A stretch of 64,000 nucleotides of DNA from Hermatobates lingyangjiaoensis (GCA_026182355.1 JAPFBL010000006.1:7096501-7160500); one strand, 5' to 3'; shown: positions 1 to 10,232, counted from the stretch's first letter. Numbers and translations are program-made. Notes: generated by a model not told the origin, from the sequence alone.

Positions 1-3000
1 TATTTCCTTCCAAGATGAAAAGTCTTTCTTAAGGTCTTTATCTTATTTACTTTTTAGTTTTTTTTTTCAGAGGTAAGCATTTTGATGTCTTTTTTGTGGC
101 GTCATCTTTAATTTGTGTTTCTAAAGATAGTTCCATTTTTAGTCAGAAGGACAGGCTAGTTGAAATATTCCTATGGGATTCTACAGCAATCAGTGCGCCA
201 TGTGTATTGATAATATTGATTTTTTGTAGTTCAACTTATTTATTTCACTGAAATGAGGTATAGTGAGTGCTAATTGTTTTAATATTAATAACCTACGATA
301 AAACTTTCATGGATTTGGGCACTTCCTCTTGCAATAGTATTATGCCTACCCTGTAGTTTGAATCAGTTGACATATTGTGCTGAATGGCAAGTCGCCAAAT
401 GGCAGAAAGACTCTGCGAGCGTTGAAAGGAGTTCGACCTGTTGCCACTCTTCACTCGTGTTAGAATAATAATTACATTTACATTCCGATTGACTTTAGTC
501 AAATAGCTGCATTTAAATACTTAAGTCATCGGATCAATTTTCATTGATTATTTATGACCGACGTTGATAAATCGTTTACTCGATAATTAAACATTAAACT
601 AAATGAACTGATTGTATTGATTATCAATTAGTACGTTTATGTATAATTTTTCAAATAAAACAGCAGATTTATTAATATTATTTAGAAAGTTGAACATAGA
701 CCATTCCAGATTTTTTTTCTTAATTACAAATACTGCTTTTAAAACTTAAGAAATATTTTAAAGTTATAAGAAAATAAAGTTAAAGTAAGAAATATTTTTA
801 TTAAGTTTAATATTTCCTCCAATATTTTAAACTCACATAATATTTAATATCCAATATTCCCTCAAAACAATATTAATATGGAATTTAAAGCTTTAAGCGA
901 CTAGAAGAGCGGGTTGAAATTATTACAGCTTTTGATGTAAAATCTTAAACTACATTTAACCATATTTCAATATTACCAAAAACAATAAAGTTCTTTATAA
1001 CACAAATAACATTTTCGAGTTACTAGTTTATCGAAAAAAAAATTTTTTTGGGAAGATAAAATGTAACAATAAGTAGTTTACGAGAAGAAACAGTTTTAAA
1101 AAACACAATGAGAAATACAGTTGACTTCCCTTGATGGAATATTGCACAAAAACTATAGACCACATTTTAGATTTTTTGATCTTCTTTTGAGTACATTTCA
1201 AATTAGTTTTGGCTCATGTTGTAATTTGTTCCTTCATATTACTATAAGATATTTTGAGATTAATGGTTAACCGATAATCTCAAGGGCTGGCTCTGGAACG
1301 CCTTCAAACGTGATAGCAATATAATCCACAAAGAAAATTTAAATAAACAAAATTTTTGATGCTGCAAACAATCATCTCTATTTCATAATAAATAAAAATA
1401 AAAAGAGGAATGCATATGCGGGTTAAAAGCATATACACAAAGAATATACTATTTTGAAAATATGAAAGAGTAACCATTCTTGTAACAATCTCTCTGTATA
1501 AAGAAAGCTTTAAAGCAATAACGCCAATTATATGAACTAACGTAATTATGAAATATTTTTAAAATAAAAACTTGGAATCGAAACTTGCGGATGTTTGCAA
1601 TATAGCAAATAAAAAAAATTGAAAAGAAGGGGGAATAATTAAGGGCAGGAAAAATGGAAAATATTAGAAATTGAATGAATGATTAATGACTTTCTAGGGT
1701 AATCATGCAAATACCTTCAAGGCAAAAAAAAAATGAAAATTTAATTCCAACATAAATCAAAGTAGGAAGAAGCGGGCTTCGTTAGTGTTTCACAATCCAA
1801 TTAGTGAAGAAGAGTGATGAACTAGGATTGCGTGGGTAATGATTCCAGCTTCCTCAATATTAATTACAATTATTTTGCGAAGGGAAAACAATTTGACTGA
1901 AATACACAGCACCTGTGCAAATATTGAGTACGTCGTGGAATCCTGTGTAGCAACTTGAATACGGTTAAGGTCAGTTTTGAAGAAGGTTTCTAAAATGGAG
2001 CGTGCAGGTTTGATACACATGGTCATTCAATTATATTCATATTCTAATCACATAGGTTTAAATTTCACGTGTCTAATACACAGCTAAAAAGATAATCTTT
2101 TACAGAGATAACACTGCTATTGTTAGTAATTTTCTATAATCAGTCACTATTAACATTTTAGGGACATAGATTTTTCATAACTAAATTATTCTGGCTTTAT
2201 TTTAACTCAAAGTTTAAAAGTGCAATGACCTAATTTTACAAAATGGCAAAGGAGAAAAATGATAATCCTGTTGGAACCCACGTGAATTCGTTCATTAATT
2301 GAATAAAAAATCCAATAACATTACAATAGTTATTCAGGAAGATTTTTTTTCTTGAATAAATACTGAGTTATTATGCTGGTTTAATTGAAAATACGAAGAA
2401 GAGAAATTATACCGTTCATAATTTAGATTGCTGTTTTTTAGAGATCGCCCTTTCATTGAAATAATCCACAGGGTAAAATTTTGAGAACTTGTAAATTACA
2501 TAACTTGAGTTTCGCTATTTAATATGTAAATATACTGTTCCAACGAAATATTGATTGTCTTGTTAATTTTATTTCCCGTAATTGTCAGTGGAGTTTTGAA
2601 AATGAAAGCATCATGAATAAAGGTTATTTGAAAATAATCCAGAAGCACCTTTGTTTTTCTAAAAATTTCACTTATTTGACCCTACTGCATCCTTTGTTTT
2701 TTTACCCACTTCTTTAGGGTTTAGCTCACATCCAATATATTACTTTTTCATTTTTCAAAATGCACGCATTTCTCAAGCCTTATTTTTAACAACGTTATTC
2801 TCACGCGTTAAAGTAATTATTTATTTATTCTAAAAAATCAATAATTTCTCTTACCTCTTGCTAAAATAAAGTTAAATTTATTCAGTTTGCTTTTAATTAT
2901 TAATTCTTGAGAGAAGTTATTTGTTTCAGAGAAAAGATTCTTTGCATTGGCTGGTGCTATTTATTATAGACACATTTTACTTACCCCAATACTTGCAACT

Positions 3001-3430
3001 AACATTGACATATTGACAACATTGACTTGCTCTAGTATTTGCAAATTTGTTATAACGTAGACGATTAATTTTCACAAATGATTTACCTGATTTGACAGCT
3101 TATGGCCTAATATTGACTTGATTCCAATAAGAAAAGGGGAATGTTTAACATATATAATATGTTCGAATTATCTGAAATTACAATCCTGGTTGTATAAAAA
3201 GTACCGCTGCTTCAATATAGTGTGATGTATTAGGAGGACAGGTCCTATCAATAAAGCAGCGTAAACTAAGTCTGATGACGTAGAGCGACGACCAGGCCTT
3301 GTCAGATGGAGCCTTGCCAAGTCAGGCGACGTTCTCCGAAATCAACTGTAGCTTACACTTGACATATTAATGCCTCGTCATTCATCGTAAGTAAGACTAG
3401 TTGTCTTCCGAGAAAGTCGTATATGACTAA
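1..3430. other. AT-rich sequence without recognisable genes
   Basis: No reading frame of convincing length or composition, no tRNA-like or transposon terminal motif. Only short A/T homopolymers stand out. The small open frames near 300-500 and 1790-2030 (minus) look like chance. Confidence 0.6.
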
Positions 3431-3439
3431 AGATAAACA

Positions 3440-3545
3440 AATAAAAGAAGACTAACTATGAGGGGCTCAACATTTCGGTGTCAACAGTCATCAGCAGAAT
3501 AAATAGGAGAAGATAAAACATTTTCTCTTTTAAGCTACTAGCTCT
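3440..3545 (-). repeat. Degenerate PLE terminal fragment with hammerhead-like core
   Basis: Read on the minus strand, 3494-3472 gives CTGATGA, one base, a short self-complementary stretch, then GAAA. This is the order found in the clear PLE termini elsewhere in the window. No paired arm and no coding sequence adjoin it. Assignment rests on the core alone. Confidence 0.4.
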
Positions 3546-3913
3546 AAAATGTTGAAACTTTGGGATTATAATAAAACTAACAGAAGCGATAATATTGCAG
3601 CATGAGAAAGGAAACAGTTTCGACTACTAAGCTGGTTATAAGATATTGAGGCAGTCTTGACAACACCGCTTTGGATCCCCATTGACTCAGAACTAGCCAA
3701 TAGATGCTTTCATCAATAAAACTATAGAACGGATTAAACTATCTAACACAAGATTAATATAGGATCTAGCACAACTGAGTTCACTGAAGGCTCAAGTCCT
3801 CAGAGAGGTTGCTGTGATTTGTTGAGGATCGGTTACTAGACACTGTAAATAATCAAGGCTACCTTTCACTAGGATATCAGACTACAGTTTAGGAGGCTAA
3901 TAAGAATTACATA

Positions 3914-4826
3914 CGAGGTGTGTAAATAAAGTAGTGAGACTGGCAACGTCGCTTTCGATCTGGCAACGCTGGAGACGCGTGGCCTTGAGTAGCGTCAGGT
4001 GCACGTGTGATGCGCCTCCAGTATGAATCTGAACTCGCCACAGTCATTTGTTTGTCCGTAGCGTTGGTTTTCGTAAAATGGTTTTTTCTTGAGCGTTTTA
4101 AAAATGAGTGACCTCAAAGTTGAGCAGCGGTGTGCAATCAAATTTTGCTTCAGACTTGGACATAATGCAACCGAAACTTTTGAAAAACTTCAGGAGGCCT
4201 ATGGAGAACGTGTTTTATCAAGGGCACAGGTTTTTCGGTGGTTTAAGGAATTTTCAGAAGGAAGAGAGTCGATTGAAGATGAACCACGAAGCGGAAGGCC
4301 TTCAAGTGCAAACACCGATGAAAATGTCAACAGAGTACGGAACCTTGTGCGTTCAGATCGACGCTTGACAGTCAGAATGATCGGGGAACAGTTGAATTTG
4401 AATCACACCTCCGTTCATCACATTTTGACCAATGAATTGGAGATGAGAAAAATTTGTGCGAAAATGGTTCCGAAAAACCCATCTCAATAAACGAGTTTTT
4501 GGCCAGTAAAAACATTCCTGTTGCTCCTCAGCCTCCTTATTCACCAGACTTGAGTCCTTGTGACTTTTTCCTCTTCCCGAGATTGAAAAATCACCTCAAG
4601 GGAACTCATTTCGGGACACTACAAAACATACAAACTGCTGTAACCGACCAGCTGAAGGCCATTCCAGAATCCGAGTTCCAGCAATGCTACAATGATTGGA
4701 AGGACCGTCTCCAGCGCTGTGTGGCTTCCGAAGGGAACTATTTTGAAGGTGACAATATCACATTGTAATTATATTTGAATAGAAAATTTAAAAAAATCAG
4801 TCTCACTACTTTATTTACACACCTCG
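3914..4826 (+). mobile_element. Mariner-family DNA transposon, internally deleted
   Basis: The element is bounded by 29-bp terminal inverted repeats (3914-3942 and 4798-4826, beginning CGAGGTGTGTAAATAAAG) that are identical as read here. It is flanked by the TA duplication typical of Tc1/mariner. Its length of 913 bp is well below the usual ~1.3 kb of the family. The interior encodes the two ends of a mariner transposase with the middle missing, so it cannot make an active enzyme but could be moved by one acting in trans. Identical inverted repeats suggest a fairly recent insertion. Confidence 0.93.
4104..4768 (+). pseudogene. Mariner transposase, catalytic core deleted
   Basis: The ATG at 4104 opens the N-terminal DNA-binding part: an HTH region followed by WFKEFSEGRESIEDEPRSGRP, which is highly characteristic of mariner. 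The frame runs to a second HTH (SVHHILTNELEMRKICAKMV) near 4470. At about 4481-4488 the sequence jumps to the C-terminal part (SINEFLASKNIPV, then PYSPDLSPCDFFLFPRLK) in a different frame, ending with a stop at 4768. The missing middle normally carries the first two catalytic aspartates of the D,D34D triad; only the third (in SPDLSPCDFF) remains. The upstream TTG at 4089 is in frame but ATG 4104 is the natural start. Host function is not expected. Confidence 0.9.
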
Positions 4827-4828
4827 TA

Positions 4829-5254
4829 TATAGCTATAATCATAAAATTTTATTTTACTTAAAGTTCGCATTAATAATGATATTGGGCGGACTTAGTATA
4901 AAACGAAACTTTATTGAAAAAGAACTGTTATCCCATGTATAATATACATACTTTGAAAACTTAAAGAAACACGGGTAAAAATAGATACTTGAACTCACAT
5001 TCGATAAATTGACCCTTTTAACGGTCGTTCTCAGGAAAGGAAATGGAGCGGCGAGAAGAGGAAAGCCAACTGAACAGCTTTACTGAACATGCGCAGGTTG
5101 GTACAAGGAAAACGAAAAATGTAATAGAAATAGAAATGGTAGAAGAAGAATAACCATCGGGAATAAAATGTGAGCCCATTATTATTTGTATTCGTTTTTC
5201 ATTCGTGTTCCTTTAAGTTTTCAAAGTATATTGTTCGTTCAGATTTGATTTCAT
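4829..5254. other. Short spacer, nothing recognised
   Basis: Unique-looking sequence between the mariner right end and the first PLE unit; it contains a purine-rich patch (5030-5160) but no ORF or repeat I can name. A (TA)n run fills 5255-5272. Confidence 0.5.
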
Positions 5255-5325
5255 TTATATATATATATATATTCACTGTTTCGTTATTGAGGGCTAGGTC
5301 AAATAAAAGAAAATAAACTCCTTTC

Positions 5326-5368
5326 TAGGCCGACGTTTCGATGTATTTGTACATCATCTTCAGGGCTA
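5326..5368 (-). ncRNA. Hammerhead ribozyme-like motif (left arm)
   Basis: Mirror copy of the motif at 6090-6132, read on the minus strand. It is identical in the core, stem II, stem III and putative cleavage base, so it carries the same predicted fold pointing outward from the palindrome centre. Confidence 0.65.
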
Positions 5369-5745
5369 AAATTAGAGTAAGACTATAATACATTTATCAA
5401 AACAATCTAAAACTCACAAAGAGAAATAACACACACTTTTGTTAAACCAACAGATACATACAAAAGGTTATTTTATAATCAGAGTTGTTGAGTACACATC
5501 TATTTAAAAGTATCAGACAAAAGGAAATTAGTTTTACCTTGGAAAGTGTGCTACTGGTTATTTACGTTGCATGAGAATTAATTGGTTATAAATCCGAAAA
5601 ACACTACTTGTTAATTCATCTATCATTTCCACAAAACAGGGCGGGTGAACATATGAAGGTTACATGAAGAAAGGTTAGTTTATGACTTAAGGTTATCATC
5701 CATGTTACAATAATTTACTTTGTTATTATTTATGACTGGTATTTG

Positions 5746-5994
5746 TTATGACTGGTGATGGGAAAGAATGTTTGTATAAATATGGCTAAACTTTTCAATA
5801 TCAGACCTCGAATTACAAGTGTTTGGAGTTTTCTGTATGTATATCATTTCTTTTATTATTCTTTTCCCAGGTCCTGCTTCCATGTCAATGATTTTGGAAT
5901 TTGTAAGGTCAAAAGTGTGATTTAAAAAAAGAGCATGTTTTGCTAAGGCACAAGTAATATTCTTTTTCTTAATGTCCATTTTGTGTTGTGCCAA
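5746..5994 (-). pseudogene. PLE GIY-YIG endonuclease domain, C-terminal end
   Basis: About 82 codons open on the minus strand. The segments KKKNITCALAKHALFLNHTF, FDLTNSKIIDMEAGPGKR and RSDIEKFSHIY match the usual end of PLE GIY-YIG proteins: an ALAKH motif, then a 'KILD.E....KR..E..HI' stretch, then a serine/aspartate-rich tail. The catalytic GIY-YIG strand itself would lie upstream and is cut off at the junction with the right arm near 6002. No ATG is present at the truncated start. This clade differs from that of the ORFs at 29.0 and 47.4 kb, which have no ALAKH-type tail. Confidence 0.8.
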
Positions 5995-6089
5995 TCAATT
6001 ATATCTGTTGGTTTAACAAAAGTGTGTGTTATTTCTCTTTGTGAGTTGTAGATTGTTTTGATAAATGTATTATAGTCTTACTCTAATTT

Positions 6090-6132
6090 TAGCCCTGAAG
6101 ATGATGTACAAATACATCGAAACGTCGGCCTA
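6090..6132 (+). ncRNA. Hammerhead ribozyme-like motif (right arm)
   Basis: In order: TAGCC (6090-6094), CTGAAGA (6095-6101), an extra T, stem II GATGTA/TACATC with loop CAAA, GAA (6119-6121), self-complementary ACGT as stem III, C at 6126 as the candidate cleavage base, then GGCCTA. TAGCC pairs with GGCCTA, with one bulged C, as stem I. A 4-nt self-complementary stem III implies a dimeric hammerhead, as described for PLE ribozymes. The base between CTGAAGA and stem II is one more than the textbook core. Confidence 0.68.
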
Positions 6133-6219
6133 GAAAGGAGTTTATTTTCTTTTATTTGACCTAGCCCTCAATAACGAAACAGAGAATAGAATAGAAGAGG
6201 TCAATAACAATTTTTGAGT

Positions 6220-6246
6220 TTATATATATATATATATATATATATC
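6220..6246. repeat. (TA)n microsatellite
   Basis: A (TA)n run between two PLE-derived units; it marks the left edge of the 5' PLE fragment that follows. Confidence 0.9.
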
Positions 6247-6597
6247 ATGCATGTCGACTGCGTTATTGTTTTTTGTAAAGTATTTATTCTTAGCTAATAT
6301 ATATTTATATAGATGTTTAAATTTCTAGTATTAGTAAGTTAAGTTAAAAACACCCTGAAGATGGTCAACGGTGACTGAAAGATTGGTGAATTGTGTAAAA
6401 GTGAATATTGTTAACAATGAGTTTTCAAGATAAAACATTTGGACAATTGTTATTTCATATCCCGGAAAACTTCAAAACACTGATTAGGAAATTAGAAAAG
6501 TTAAAGAGAAAAGAGACTAGAACAAGGGTTCAAAAAGTGTTTAATGAAATTTGTATCAACGAAAATCTGCTCCCTAATTACACAAATATATATATAT
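6247..6597 (+). mobile_element. PLE 5' end: hammerhead-like motif followed by ORF start
   Basis: This fragment keeps the natural order of a PLE 5' end. A hammerhead-like motif lies at 6351-6392 (CACC before CTGAAGA, stem II GGTCA/TGACT, GAAA, and GGTG that pairs with CACC). A ~35-nt leader and the ORF start at ATG 6417 follow. The fragment stops after about 60 codons, where the coding sequence runs into TATATATA. Stem III here is damaged, so cleavage is doubtful. Confidence 0.72.
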
Positions 6598-6599
6598 GA
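6417..6599 (+). pseudogene. PLE ORF, N-terminal ~60 codons only
   Basis: Encodes a short charged helix-like segment (RKLEKLKRKETRTRVQKVF) followed by NENLLPNYTNIYI and a stop. The pattern 'hydrophobic lead, lysine-rich helix, NAE/TAV..F...C..E(N/D)LLP.YTNIY' recurs in at least six other places in the window and corresponds to the start of PLE ORFs. The reverse transcriptase that should follow is missing; the frame ends within (TA)n. No independent function is expected. Confidence 0.72.
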
Positions 6600-6726
6600 T
6601 CAAATCACATATGAAATGGGAAAACAAGACCAAGATCTTTCAACCGTAACAAGCGGTCTTCGTCAGAGTCAAAAACCCAACTGAGTTTAGTCTTTTTTTT
6701 CCTATTTCATATTGTGGTTTTATCAT
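6598..6726. repeat. PLE-derived unit, family A (CTGACGA core), partly palindromic
   Basis: The left part holds a minus-strand hammerhead-like core (about 6636-6669): CTGACGA, stem II, GAAAGATCTT. The right part (6689-6726) is a short inverted copy of the outer end. Family A recurs at 9.5, 10.2, 15.4, 36.4, 46.5, 47.3, 50.9, 55.6 and 59.2 kb. Confidence 0.75.
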
Positions 6727-6771
6727 ATATATATACACTTTTTCGATGAAAATAAGGTCCGAAATGAACAA

Positions 6772-7040
6772 ATACAGTTTAATGTACATAAAGAAACATA
6801 GAGAAATTAAAACACACACTTACAGTGTCTGATTTTCAGTTGAACCGTCTTCAGGAGACATAAGAGAGGGAAACCACGCGCACTGGTACAGAGACAGTTG
6901 GAGACCGTCTCGAACCGTCTCTGTACCAGTGCGCTTGGGTTCTCTCTCTTATCTCTCCTGAAGACGGTTCAACCGAAAATTAGAGACTGTAAGTGTGTGT
7001 TTTTAATTTTTCTATGTTTCTTTATGTACATTGAACTATA
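6772..7040. repeat. PLE-derived palindrome, family B
   Basis: Arms of about 125 bp (6772-6900 and 6917-7040) are inverted copies around a short centre near 6908. Each arm runs from a GC-richer segment at the centre, through the hammerhead-like core, to the GTAAGTGTG segment and an outer end that meets TA repeats. The left core has diverged; the right one is intact. Confidence 0.85.
6954..6986 (+). ncRNA. Hammerhead ribozyme-like motif, family B
   Basis: TCTC, then CTGAAGA (6958-6964), an extra C, stem II GG/CC, GAA, self-complementary AATT as stem III, A at 6982 as candidate cleavage base, then GAGA, which pairs with TCTC as stem I. All parts of a minimal dimeric hammerhead are present, with stems I and II short. 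Confidence 0.6.
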
Positions 7041-7094
7041 TATATACAAGGAAATTAAAACAGGTGTTTTTAAAAAATGTGATTTTTTATAATT

Positions 7095-8310
7095 ATCTAG
7101 TGTTTATTTTATTAACTACATAATTATCTTACATTTTTTTTATAATCATTTCAAATTTGTTTATCATGGAAGAGCAACGAGTTGAAGACCTAATTTCAAG
7201 AACTATACTCTAAGTGAAGTCGAGTAAGACAAACTGTAGGTCTCCTGATATAAAATTGCAGATACCTTTTGTAGAATGTTATAAATTACATTGATTAATT
7301 ATAACAATAGTCCCTTAATTGTTTAATTTCGGACATCAGAGATAATCCGACTCAATGCAATTGCTTAGTAAATTTATATAAATGAATTGGACTATTCAAT
7401 TTAATTATGTATCGTTAATTTCATAATACAATCAATTACATTTAAGTTCAGTGAAGGAAAATTATTTTTTACTTGAGTAATGTATGAAAATTATATTATA
7501 GATTAGCCTTATAAATTATAACTATTAAAATGCACACTAACACTATGCTTGATAGTGGCGAATTAAAAAGAAGGAAAATAACAGCTATTTAACTTTTCAT
7601 ACAGATATTGTATAGAAAATATTCTATACAATATAACTTAAAGTAAGTATTAAGAATAGTAATAAAATAATATCAAAGAACATTATCTATGAACAAACAG
7701 TTAATACCTTAGCATGATGGACGTGATTTTATGACTGTTGGTCTGGGGAAGTTCCAGTCGAGACTGGTACAGGCCTGCACCAACTATTACTAGAGAGTCC
7801 AAAAGTTCGCTTCCACTCTTCTGGTGAAGCTATACCCTCTATAACTTAACAATTACGTCTTACTTTATTATGTGAGCAAACAAATATCTATTAGTATATC
7901 AAGTAGCAATTGGATAAAACAAGTTTCTGTTGTTTTGTAGGAAAAAGGGAACCAGAAAGGTAGATATCAATAAAATAAAAATAGAAAGCACAATAATTTA
8001 GTTGTCTAATTTAGTTTAAAAAAAAACTCATTCCATTCATCTGAATTTCTATTTTTTCGATATTCTATTATCTTCAAAGGAAAATTTAATAAATATATTT
8101 AGAACTCAATTTGTTTTCCGGACTACAATTTATGTAAGACGTAATTAACATCATACGAATAATGCAGACATTGTCTGGAAGTTGCAGATGTTTTAGAACT
8201 TTAAACTATAGTATAGAAACAGATCAAATAATACTATAATCAAATTATAGTTTGATTATATAAATCAAATTAAAATGTTTAGTAATTAATAATTGAATGG
8301 CTTAGTTAAG
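7095..8310. other. AT-rich, no recognised feature
   Basis: No transposon end or coding frame visible. A 14-bp palindrome (CCAGTC..GACTGG) near 7753-7767 is the only local structure. Confidence 0.55.
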
Positions 8311-8315
8311 CGAAT

Positions 8316-8375
8316 TGACGTCAGACGTCAATTATGTCTCTAATTTTTAGAGACGTCAAACGTCTCTAATTTTGT
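8316..8375. promoter_or_regulatory. Cluster of ACGT-core palindromes (CRE-like)
   Basis: A full TGACGTCA (8316-8323) is immediately followed by GACGTCA, and AGACGTCAAACGTCT (8351-8365) lies 20 bp on, giving four ACGT cores within 50 bp. TGACGTCA is the consensus site of CREB/ATF factors. No adjacent gene is visible, so a regulatory role is speculative; it may be a decayed inverted repeat. Confidence 0.25.
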
Positions 8376-8639
8376 CTCGATAAAAAGTTATTAACATGTT
8401 AATTTATTTTATTATAAAATACTAGCAAACGTACCCGTCTTAAACGGAATCAAAAATTCGATTATACTTGGAATTTCAAAATATCGTTAGAAATTATAGA
8501 ATAGTAGAAAACACCATAATTAGTACAGTGTTAAGCAAATGCCTCTGTATACACCACATTAGCTGTCTGTCCAAAGTCTGTCAAAGGTTCAAAGCTTTAA
8601 CAGTTGAACGCTGACATTATTTGAACTGTGCAAATTTAT

Positions 8640-8800
8640 ATTGTTGTTTATTTTTTGTTTATGTATTACTTGTTTCATTTTATTGTACACCGTTTACCTG
8701 ATGATCGCCAATGTGGTCGAAAGCTTATATCTCTTTAGTTTTTAACGCAGTTTGTGTTTCTGTAGTGTCTAATATAGTTCGTTTCAATAGTTATCTTTAA
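8640..8800 (+). repeat. PLE terminal fragment, family H, with hammerhead-like core
   Basis: At 8698-8726: CTGATGA, one base, a GCC/GGT stem, GAA, then self-complementary AGCT and T as a candidate cleavage base. A related copy with one core change lies at 36945-36972. No paired arm. Confidence 0.5.
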
Positions 8801-8970
8801 GGCTGTTTTTCCTATTCTCGTTATGGCAGTAGATTAATTTATGAGCTACCAGTGGATTACAAGAAAATTATAAGGCAAAAATTACATATGTCTAAGACGA
8901 TAATTAATACCAAAGCCGCTGTACTTTTCAATATATATATATATTATTATTTAAAATCAAATAATTTATT

Positions 8971-9214
8971 TCAACATAGAAAAAGAAACATAGAGAAATC
9001 AAAAAAACACACTTACAGTCTCTAATTTTCGGTTTGAACCGTCTTCAGGAAAGATAAGAGAGGGAAACCAAGCGCACTGGGTTGGGTCTCCAACCGTCTC
9101 TGAACCAGTGCGCTTGGTTTCCCTCTCTTATCTCTCCTGAAGACGGTTCAAACCAAAAATTAGAGACTGTAAGTGTGTTCTTTTGATTTCTCTATGTTTC
9201 TTTTTCTATGTTGA
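8971..9214. repeat. PLE-derived palindrome, family B
   Basis: Arms 8971-9081 and 9104-9214 are inverted copies. The minus-strand core in the left arm is intact (CTGAAGA ... ACCGAAAATTAG). The right-arm core has lost the G of GAAA, so only one side could cleave. The sequence right of the palindrome (9215-9256) continues as an unpaired family end (CGTTTTGGATCGTG) before TA-rich DNA. Confidence 0.85.
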
Positions 9215-9314
9215 ACTATATTTGACCGTTTTGGATCGTGCTTCCAACGAAAAAGTATATATACAAAATTTTATAACATATATATAAATACCAAACAGTC
9301 CAATGGGACATCTT

Positions 9315-9535
9315 ATCAAATGATTACACAAAAGAACAGGAAGAAATAACACAACTTCATCATTTCGACCTCATCGTCTTCAGGAGAATGAGAAGAAAAA
9401 GAAGAGAAGTTCTGTTCGTCTCGGAAACAGAAACTGTCATTGTTGTTCTTCCCTTTCTCCTGATGACGACGAAATCAAAATATTGAAGTGAGTTGTGTTC
9501 TTTCTACGTGTTCTTTTCTTTTAATTGTTTGATAA
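9315..9535. repeat. PLE-derived palindrome, family C
   Basis: Inverted arms (about 9315-9400 and 9446-9535) surround a purine-rich centre. The right arm shows CTGATGA, then AAATATTGAAGTGAG. The stem II region is damaged in both arms. Related palindromes lie at 36052-36306 and 58388-58578. Confidence 0.8.
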
Positions 9536-9543
9536 ATATATAT

Positions 9544-9700
9544 GATCAAACCACAATAAGAAATGGGGAAACAAGACAACAGTCAGTTGGGTTTTTGACT
9601 CTGACGAAGACCACTTGTTACGGTTGAAAGATCTTAGTCTTGTTTCCCCATTTCTTATTGTGATTTGATGATTGATTGTTGTTTTACGTGTTTATGTGAA
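9544..9700 (+). repeat. PLE-derived unit, family A, asymmetric palindrome
   Basis: The right side holds a nearly complete family A motif (9597-9639: GACT, CTGACGA, stem II with one mismatch, GAA, AGATCT, T, AGTC) and its downstream end to a TA run at 9707. Only the outer ~32 bp (9544-9575) is present as an inverted copy on the left. Confidence 0.8.
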
Positions 9701-9827
9701 ATTTTTATATATATATATCTATATATTTAAATACAAAATTAAAGTTTATCAGGACTCAGTAGTTTTTTATGTTTCCTTTGTAAAATAATCTCTAATATAA
9801 TACTTAGTTTTCCTGTTTCAAAAATTC

Positions 9828-10232
9828 TATACTTTTACCTATGAAAAAGGTTTTAAATAAAAACCAAAACGTTGGCAGCGAGAGAATTTTGTATATTATA
9901 TGGAAACAAACATGCTTTAACCGTTAACAAGCGGTCTTTCAAGTCAACATTCCAATTTATTTGATGATATGATTTTTTTTTTGATGTGAAATAATCCAAA
10001 AGGAAAATAAAATTAATATTAACAAGGACTACATAGTTCATCAGATTACACTTTTAAAAAATCTCTAATTATAATTTGAACCGTTTCAGGAAAGATTTAT
10101 ACTTTTACCTATGAAAAAGGTTTTAAATAAAAACCAAAACGTTGGCAGCGAGAGAATTTTGTATATATATATGGGAAAACAATACTAAGATCTTTCAACC
10201 GTAACAAGCGGTCTTTGTCAGAGTCAACAATC
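9828..10232. repeat. Direct duplication of a chimeric E+A PLE fragment
   Basis: A 69-bp segment at 9828-9896 reappears unchanged at 10098-10166, 270 bp downstream. Each copy is a family E terminus (CTATGAAAAAGG ... GTTGGCAGCGAGAG) joined to a family A piece (AACAAGCGGTCTT). The second copy's A part is better preserved. The same E-to-A junction in both copies means the chimera formed before it was duplicated. Confidence 0.8.

Larger units (their letters stand above)
5276..6182 (-). mobile_element. PLE 3' fragment bounded by inverted terminal repeats
   Basis: Two 181-bp arms (5276-5456 and 6002-6182) are near-identical inverted copies of a PLE terminal region, each with a hammerhead-like core. 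Between them lie 545 bp containing the C-terminal end of a PLE protein on the minus strand. The coding frame begins right at the inner edge of the right arm, so the element is 5'-truncated and the second arm was joined at the truncation point. PLEs are known to carry terminal repeats in inverted or direct arrangement. (TA)n runs lie close outside both arms (5255-5272, 6220-6246). Confidence 0.85.

Noticed and set aside
3280..3320. A hammerhead core at GTCTGATGACGTAGAGCG
   Set aside because: CTGATGA is present, but no GAAA or pairing stem II follows at a suitable distance.
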